Assembly: GCA_964469485.1 (NCBI GenBank)
Contig: CAYXZP010000001.1
Coordinates: forward strand, 1 to 64,000
Origin: CAYXZP01 sp964469485
GTDB taxonomy: Bacteria > Desulfobacterota > Binatia > UBA1149 > CAYXZP01
Reading direction: 5' to 3'
DNA length: 64,000 nt
Below are positions 58,996 to 64,000 of this stretch, in pieces. The notes below the pieces were generated by a model. The model saw nothing but the letters and a program-made list of their open reading frames with translations. It ran no database searches and had not been told where the DNA came from. Positions within the stretch are counted from its first letter, which is position 1, and each line of letters begins with the position of its first letter. The position numbers and the translations under genes were made by a program.

Positions 58996-60651
58996 TCAGA
59001 GGAACACGGGCGCGTCGAACTCTCCGAAGGCCGTTCGCATCGCATCCGAGATCTCGCCGAGGGTCGCGCGCTGGCCCACCGCATCGACGATCTTCGGCAT
59101 CAGGTTGTCGTCGCCGGCAGCCGTTTTGGTCACCGCCGCCAGGGCCCGTTCGACGGCACCGTCGTCGCGGGATCGTTTGAGGGCGGCAAGTTTCTCTTTC
59201 TGCTTCTTTTCGAGGCTCGGGTCGATCTTTAGCAGGTCGATCGGTTCCTCCACGTCGATGCCGAAGGCGTTGACCCCGACAACGATCTGGTCGTGCGACT
59301 CGATGGCCTTCTGGTACTCGTAGGCGGCCTGCTGGATCTCGCGCTGCTGGAACCCGTTCTCGATGGCACGAACGGCCCCTCCCATGTCATCGATGGCCTT
59401 GATGTACTCCTCGGCCCGGCGTTGCACCTCGTCGGTGAGCTCTTCGATGAAGTAAGAACCGGCCATCGGGTCTATCGTGTCGGCCACACCCGATTCCGAG
59501 GCGATGGTCTGCTGGGTGCGGAGGGCCACCCGGGCCGAGGTCTCCGTGGGCAAGGCCAGTGCTTCGTCGTAGCCGTTGGTGTGCAGCGATTGGGTGCCGC
59601 CACAGATCGCGGCTAGGGCCTGGACCGAAGTGCGAATGATGTTGTTTAGCGGCTGCTGGGCCGTCAGCGAGGACCCGGCTGTCTGGCTGTGGTAGCGCAT
59701 CATCATGGAACGTTCCTTCTTGGCGCCGAAACGCTCCTTCATGATCTTGGCCCAAAGTCTGCGGGCAGCCCTGAACTTCGCGATCTCCTCGAAGAAGTTG
59801 TTGTGGACATTGAAGAAGAACGACAGGCGGTCGGCGAAGTCGTCCACGTTGAGCCCGCGGTCGACCGCGGCTTGGATGTAGGCGATGCCGTTGGCGATCG
59901 TGAAGGCCAACTCCTGGACGGCCGTGCACCCGGCCTCGCGGATGTGATAGCCGCTTATCGAGATCGTGTTCCAGCGCGGCACGTGCTCGGTGCAAAACGC
60001 GAAAATGTCGCTGGTTACCCTCATCGTAGAGGCGGGAGGATAGATGTAGGTGCCGCGGGCGATGTACTCCTTGAGGACGTCGTTCTGCACGGTGCCGCCG
60101 ATCTTGTCCCAGGGCACCCCCTGTTCTTCTGCGACCTTGAGGTATAGGGCCAGAACGATCGCGGCCGTAGAGTTGATCGTCATCGAGGTGGTGACCTTGT
60201 CCAGAGGTATCTCGTCGAACAGCGTGTTCATGTCATCGACCGAGTCGATGGCGACGCCGACCTTGCCGACCTCGCCGGTGGCGAGCGGGTGGTCGGAATC
60301 GCGGCCCATCTGGGTCGGCAGGTCGAAGGCCACGCTCAGGCCCTTGCTGCCGTGTTCGAGGAGGTAGCGGTAGCGGCGGTTGGATTCTTCGGCGGTGCCG
60401 AAGCCGCCGTATTGGCGCATCGTCCACAGCCGGCCGCGGTACATGGTGGCCTGGGCGCCGCGCGTGAAAGGGTATTGGCCCGGCATGCCGAGCGAGTCGG
60501 GGTATTCCTCGTTACCGTCGGGGCCGTAAAGGCGTCCTATCTCTATCCCCGAGGTGGTTACGAACTTGTCCTTGCGTTCCCCCGAACGCTCCATGGCCTT
60601 CTTGAGCGTGCCCCCGTTCCATTTTTGCAACTTGCTGTTGAAATCGGACAT
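58996..60651 (-). CDS. Methylmalonyl-CoA mutase, catalytic subunit without B12 domain
   Basis: 551 residues. This is the TIM-barrel substrate-binding part of methylmalonyl-CoA mutase: GQYPFTRGAQATMYRGRLWT, QYGGFGTAEESNRRYRYLL, LSVAFDLPTQMGRDSD and NTISISGYHIREAGCTAVQE are conserved. The B12-binding domain (DxHxxG) is absent, so it belongs to the split mutase form that needs a separate small subunit, not seen here. It interconverts methylmalonyl-CoA and succinyl-CoA. Between mmdB and the PvlArgDC gene. Confidence 0.93.
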   Translation of the reverse strand: MSDFNSKLQKWNGGTLKKAMERSGERKDKFVTTSGIEIGRLYGPDGNEEYPDSLGMPGQYPFTRGAQATMYRGRLWTMRQYGGFGTAEESNRRYRYLLEHGSKGLSVAFDLPTQMGRDSDHPLATGEVGKVGVAIDSVDDMNTLFDEIPLDKVTTSMTINSTAAIVLALYLKVAEEQGVPWDKIGGTVQNDVLKEYIARGTYIYPPASTMRVTSDIFAFCTEHVPRWNTISISGYHIREAGCTAVQELAFTIANGIAYIQAAVDRGLNVDDFADRLSFFFNVHNNFFEEIAKFRAARRLWAKIMKERFGAKKERSMMMRYHSQTAGSSLTAQQPLNNIIRTSVQALAAICGGTQSLHTNGYDEALALPTETSARVALRTQQTIASESGVADTIDPMAGSYFIEELTDEVQRRAEEYIKAIDDMGGAVRAIENGFQQREIQQAAYEYQKAIESHDQIVVGVNAFGIDVEEPIDLLKIDPSLEKKQKEKLAALKRSRDDGAVERALAAVTKTAAGDDNLMPKIVDAVGQRATLGEISDAMRTAFGEFDAPVFL

Positions 60652-60685
60652 TCCGTACTCTTTCCCCGCGGCGTTCGGGCCGGCG

Positions 60686-61810
60686 TTAGCCGAGTATAGC
60701 CAAGAGCACGCCTGCCGCTACTGCCGAGCCGATCACGCCGGCCACATTGGGGGCCATTGCGTGCATGATGAGGAAGTTGGAGGGGTCCTCCTCCTGTGCG
60801 GTGGTCAGTGCCACACGTGCCGCCATCGGAACGGCCGACACGCCAGCGGCGCCGATGATGGGGTTTATGGGCGCGCTCGAGAGCTTGTTCATGAGCTTGC
60901 CGAGCAAGACGCCGGCCGCGGTGGCCACCATGAAGGCGGCCAGGCCGAGAGCGAATATCATGAGCGATTCCGGTCTCAGGAAGCGGTCGGCCGTGGCCGC
61001 CGCGCCCACGCAGATGCCGAGTATGATGGTGACCGAATCGATGAAGGCTGTCTTGGCCGTGTTGGCCAGACGGTCCGTCACGCCCGACTCTTTGAGGAGA
61101 TTTCCGAAAAACAGCATGCCGAGTAGTATCGTGGCCTTGGGCGCCACGAGCGTACACACGAGGAATGCCACTATCGGGAACAATATCTTTTCGGTACGCG
61201 ACACCTCGCGCGGCGGGTTCATGCGTATGAGCCTTTCGGCGCGCGTCGTGAGCAACCTGACGATGGGCGGTTGTATGACGGGCACCAGGGCCATGTAGGA
61301 GTAGGCGGCCACGGCCACGGCCGGAAGAAGTTCCGGTGCCAGACTGGCCGTTACGAAGATGGTGGTCGGCCCGTCGGCGCCGCCTATGATGCCGATCGCG
61401 CCGGCTTCCTGGGGGCTGAAGCCGAGCAGCAGCGCTCCCCAGTAGGTGGCGAATATGCCGACCTGGGCGGCGGCTCCGAGCAGTATCAGGCGCGGCTGGG
61501 AGAGCATGGCCGAGAAGTCGGTCATCGCCCCGAGGCCGAGGAAAATGAGCGCCGGGTAGATCTCGTGTTTTACGCCGAAGTAGAGGAAGTGGATCACGCC
61601 CTCGGTCTCTTCCGGCGACGCCCCCGAGCCGGGGATGTTGCCCATGATCATGCCAAAGCCGATCGGGACAAGCAGTAGCGGTTCGTAATTTTTGCGGATG
61701 GCCAGCGCGATGAGCACCAAGCCGACGGCGAGCATCACGAGATTGAGCGGCTCGGCGGGGTAGCCGGCAAAACCGGTCTCAAGGATGAAGGCTTGTACGG
61801 CCTCGAGCAT
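60686..61810 (-). CDS. Na+-translocating decarboxylase beta subunit (MmdB/OadB-like)
   Basis: 374 residues and nearly all membrane-spanning. Beta subunit of sodium-pumping decarboxylases: EIYPALIFLGLGAMTDFSAM, AIGIIGGADGPTTIFVTASL with the conserved Asp of the sodium path, and SVTIILGICVGAAATAD. It couples carboxybiotin decarboxylation to Na+ export. Placed after the biotin carrier gene and before the mutase, it most likely belongs to a methylmalonyl-CoA decarboxylase. Confidence 0.93.
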   Translation of the reverse strand: MLEAVQAFILETGFAGYPAEPLNLVMLAVGLVLIALAIRKNYEPLLLVPIGFGMIMGNIPGSGASPEETEGVIHFLYFGVKHEIYPALIFLGLGAMTDFSAMLSQPRLILLGAAAQVGIFATYWGALLLGFSPQEAGAIGIIGGADGPTTIFVTASLAPELLPAVAVAAYSYMALVPVIQPPIVRLLTTRAERLIRMNPPREVSRTEKILFPIVAFLVCTLVAPKATILLGMLFFGNLLKESGVTDRLANTAKTAFIDSVTIILGICVGAAATADRFLRPESLMIFALGLAAFMVATAAGVLLGKLMNKLSSAPINPIIGAAGVSAVPMAARVALTTAQEEDPSNFLIMHAMAPNVAGVIGSAVAAGVLLAILG

Positions 61811-61840
61811 GGGCAGTTCCAGCGTCTGGGGACGGGCGGG

Positions 61841-62263
61841 TCAGGAGACGACCAGCAGGACCTGACCGTCGCTCACCTCGGCCCCCTCGCTTACCTTGAT
61901 CTCTTCGACGCTACCCGCGACCGGGGTGGAGATGTCGTTTTCCATCTTCATCGCTTCCAGCTTGAGAACCACTTGACCGGCCTCGACGCTGTCGCCGGTG
62001 CCCACGCACAACTTGGTTACAACGCCGGGTATGGGCGCGGTTATCGTGCCCGTGCCGGCGGCGGCCGGGGCGGCCTTTGGTGCCGGCGCCGGCACGGTCC
62101 GAACGGCCGGAACGGCCGCGGGAGCGGCTGGCTGGGGCCGCGAGCGGGCCGGCTCGACCTCGAAGCTCTGGCCCTCGACGCTTACCGTGGCCCTGCCGCC
62201 GGCGCTCTCGCTTACCGTGACCGAGTATTCCTTGCCTTCCAGGCGTACCTTGTAGACCGGCAC
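61841..62263 (-). CDS. Biotin carrier subunit of the decarboxylase (MmdC-like)
   Basis: 140 residues. The C-terminal biotinyl domain has the biotin-accepting Lys 106 in LKLEAMKMEND. A Pro/Ala-rich flexible hinge (residues 41-70) separates it from an N-terminal strand domain (MPVYKVRLEGKEYSVTV). It carries CO2 from the carboxyltransferase (mmdA) to the beta subunit. Fits the mmdA-oadG-mmdC-mmdB order. Confidence 0.93.
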   Translation of the reverse strand: MPVYKVRLEGKEYSVTVSESAGGRATVSVEGQSFEVEPARSRPQPAAPAAVPAVRTVPAPAPKAAPAAAGTGTITAPIPGVVTKLCVGTGDSVEAGQVVLKLEAMKMENDISTPVAGSVEEIKVSEGAEVSDGQVLLVVS

Positions 62264-62266
62264 CGT

Positions 62267-62569
62267 CTATCTCCTGAGTTGACTGCGCTCGAAGCGCATC
62301 ACCTGGCGCGAGCGCGCCGCGCGCAGCCAGGCTGAAGCCGGTGCGGGACCGCGAACCGCCGTCCGGCTTGCCGCGTGAAGTCCGTAGGCGGCAAGCGCGA
62401 CCCGGGCGAGCAGGTCCGTGTCGTGGCGGTCGGAGTTCTGGCCGCCGTCGGCGACCGAGAAAAGCCGCGCCATGACCGTCAATACGGCCACCAGCATGGA
62501 CAGGGCGATGAACACCGTTCCCACGCCCACGACCGTGATATTGAGACCGCCTGTTGCCACGACGTCCAT
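62267..62569 (-). CDS. OadG-family small membrane subunit (MmdD-like)
   Basis: 100 residues. An N-terminal hydrophobic segment (LNITVVGVGTVFIALSMLVAVLTVM in part) anchors it to the membrane, followed by a basic soluble tail. Position right after mmdA and before the biotin carrier, with a single-base gap to mmdA, matches the OadG/MmdD assembly subunit. Family assignment rests on position and the membrane helix; sequence similarity is low, as usual for this subunit. Confidence 0.78.
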   Translation of the reverse strand: MDVVATGGLNITVVGVGTVFIALSMLVAVLTVMARLFSVADGGQNSDRHDTDLLARVALAAYGLHAASRTAVRGPAPASAWLRAARSRQVMRFERSQLRR

Positions 62570-64000
62570 CTAGAGCGGAATGTTCCCGTGCTTCTTGGGT
62601 GGGATGCTGTCCTTCTTGTTGGCCAGCATGGCAAGAGCCTGCGCGACCTTGATCCTCGTGTCGGCCGGCGAGATGACCTCGTCTATGAAACCGAGCTCCG
62701 CGGCCTTGAAAGGCGTGGCGAAGCGGCCGCGGTAGTCCGCGGCCAGTTCCTTGCGCTTGCCTTCGGGGTCGCCCGCCGCGGCTATCTCCTTGCGTGAGAT
62801 GATGTTGACGGCGCCATCGGGGCCCATCACGGCTATCTCGGCCGTCGGGTAGGCCAGGTTGACGTCGGCACGGACGTGTTTTGAGCCCATCACACAGTAG
62901 GCTCCGCCGTAGGACTTGCGTGTGATGATTGTGATCTTTGGTACCGTGGCCTCGGCGTAGGCATACACGATCTTGGCCCCGTGGCGGATGATGCCCCCCC
63001 ATTCTTGCTGCGTTCCCGGTAAGTAACCCGGTACGTCCTCAAAGGTGACCACGGGAATGTTGAAACAGTCGCAGAAACGTATGAAGCGCCCGATCTTGTT
63101 GGAAGCGTCGCAATCGAGACAGCCGGCTAGATGGGACGGCTGGTTGGCGACTATCCCGACGCTACGGCCGCCGACACGTCCGAAACCGACGATGGCATTG
63201 CGCGCGAAGTGCCGGTGCACCTCGAAGAAGCTGTCGCTATCGAGCACGGCTTCGATGATCGTGTGCATGTCGTAGGGCTTGTTGGGATCGTCCGGGACGA
63301 CGTCGATGAGTTCGGGGGTGGTGCGGTCGAGTGGGTCGTTCGAGGCAAGCACCGGCGGGTCCTCGATGTTGTTTGGCGGCAGGTAACCGAGCAGGCGACG
63401 GATCTGGGCTATGCAATCGGAGTCGTCGGCAGCCAGGAAGTGGGCCACGCCACTGCGACTGTTGTGCGTCATGGCCCCGCCGAGGTCTTCCTGGGTGACC
63501 TCTTCGCGGGTCACCGATCTTATGACCTCCGGTCCGGTGATGAACATGTAGCTGGTCTTGTCGACCATGAAGATGAAATCGGTCAGGGCCGGCGAGTAGG
63601 TCGCACCGCCGGCGCAGGGGCCGAGAATTCCCGAGATCTGCGGTATCACACCCGAGGCCAGGGTGTTGGCACAGAATATGTCGGCGTAACCGCCGAGGCT
63701 TTCCACGCCTTCCTGGATGCGCGCCCCCCCCGAGTCGTTCAGTCCCACGACCGGGGCGCCCGCCTTCATGGCCATGGAGGAGATCTTGCATATCTTCTCG
63801 GCCACCGTCTTGCTCAGACTGCCCCCGAGCACCGTGAAGTCCTGGGCGTAAGCGAACACCGTGCGCTGGTCTACCGTGCCGTAACCGCAGACAATGCCGT
63901 CGCCCGGGGTCTTCTGTTCATCCATACCGAAGTCGGTACAGCGATGCGTTCTCAGCTTGTCGACCTCGACGAAGCTGCCCCTGTCGAACAGTTCATCGAT
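62570..64000 (-). CDS. Methylmalonyl-CoA decarboxylase/propionyl-CoA carboxyltransferase subunit (5' end outside window)
   Basis: Carboxyltransferase subunit that moves the carboxyl group between methylmalonyl-CoA and biotin. The frame is open to the right edge: the 25 codons before ATG 63925 read LFDRGSFVEVDKL then RTHRCTDFGMDE, a normal MmdA continuation, so the real N-terminus is beyond base 64000. Motifs include LNDSGGARIQEGVESLGGY, GGATYSPALTDFIFMV and TRKSYGGAYCVMGSKH. It is the first visible gene of the mmdA-oadG-mmdC-mmdB-mut-PvlArgDC unit. Confidence 0.94.
   Translation of the reverse strand: MDELFDRGSFVEVDKLRTHRCTDFGMDEQKTPGDGIVCGYGTVDQRTVFAYAQDFTVLGGSLSKTVAEKICKISSMAMKAGAPVVGLNDSGGARIQEGVESLGGYADIFCANTLASGVIPQISGILGPCAGGATYSPALTDFIFMVDKTSYMFITGPEVIRSVTREEVTQEDLGGAMTHNSRSGVAHFLAADDSDCIAQIRRLLGYLPPNNIEDPPVLASNDPLDRTTPELIDVVPDDPNKPYDMHTIIEAVLDSDSFFEVHRHFARNAIVGFGRVGGRSVGIVANQPSHLAGCLDCDASNKIGRFIRFCDCFNIPVVTFEDVPGYLPGTQQEWGGIIRHGAKIVYAYAEATVPKITIITRKSYGGAYCVMGSKHVRADVNLAYPTAEIAVMGPDGAVNIISRKEIAAAGDPEGKRKELAADYRGRFATPFKAAELGFIDEVISPADTRIKVAQALAMLANKKDSIPPKKHGNIPL

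Overview
The window is GC-rich, densely packed and almost entirely coding; no stretch over 300 bases lacks a gene. It comes from a Gram-negative bacterium, because it carries lolA, a tolC-like channel, an outer-membrane barrel, degP, sppA and murA. The content (methylmalonyl-CoA mutase with a sodium-pump type decarboxylase, paired ArsA-like ATPases, a Thr-linker Cys-rich haem protein, a TIGR03960-type radical SAM protein) suggests an uncultured deltaproteobacterial-type lineage such as Binatota, Myxococcota or Desulfobacterota. That placement is inference. GTG and TTG starts, 4-base ATGA/GTGA/TTGA overlaps and ATA isoleucine codons are common. I saw no rRNA, tRNA, CRISPR array, insertion sequence or prophage.

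Layout. 1-8.7 kb: the end of ftsZ, a radical SAM protein, acpS, a C69-type hydrolase, a c-type cytochrome, a phasin-like small protein, two overlapping ArsA/Get3-like ATPases and glpK. 8.7-16.4 kb: rpmE, then prfA-prmC-murA-hisD-hisB-hisH-hisA-hisF, a translation/peptidoglycan/histidine run without hisG. 16.4-20 kb (minus strand): trxB, an alpha/beta hydrolase, a DUF374 acyltransferase and a VOC protein. 20-32 kb: moaC, radC, ssb, plsC, uppP, ftsK, lolA, rimO, dksA-like, queE, glpD, a homoserine-kinase-like pseudokinase and folE. 32-41 kb: a tolC-like gene, an aminotransferase, serA, purA, ggt, an N-acetylglutamate-synthase-like gene and a small membrane protein. 41-46 kb is the most accessory-looking part: a beta-barrel protein, a TusA-like protein, an 865-residue Cys-rich haem protein and a small HTH regulator, with hairpins and two good terminators. 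46-58 kb: dus, a PTPS, cytochrome, pepP, YciI, a Moco oxidoreductase, a SAM hydrolase, sppA, an LplA-like protein, HIT, HAD, degP and rnr. 58.4-64 kb (minus strand): an operon for a sodium-pump type methylmalonyl-CoA decarboxylase, methylmalonyl-CoA mutase and a pyruvoyl-dependent arginine decarboxylase, running off the right edge.

How the genes work together: glpK and glpD would take glycerol to DHAP. The mmd/mut genes handle propionate or succinate carbon with a probable Na+ pump. folE and the PTPS feed pterin, folate or queuosine synthesis, and queE supports queuosine. The most interesting observations are (1) two adjacent ArsA-like ATPases whose P-loops have lost complementary lysines, suggesting an obligate heterodimer with a split active site; (2) several enzyme-family proteins without their key catalytic residue (the kinase-like, LplA-like and alpha/beta-hydrolase proteins); (3) the Cys-rich haem protein locus; and (4) a PTPS with an ExxHGH motif.
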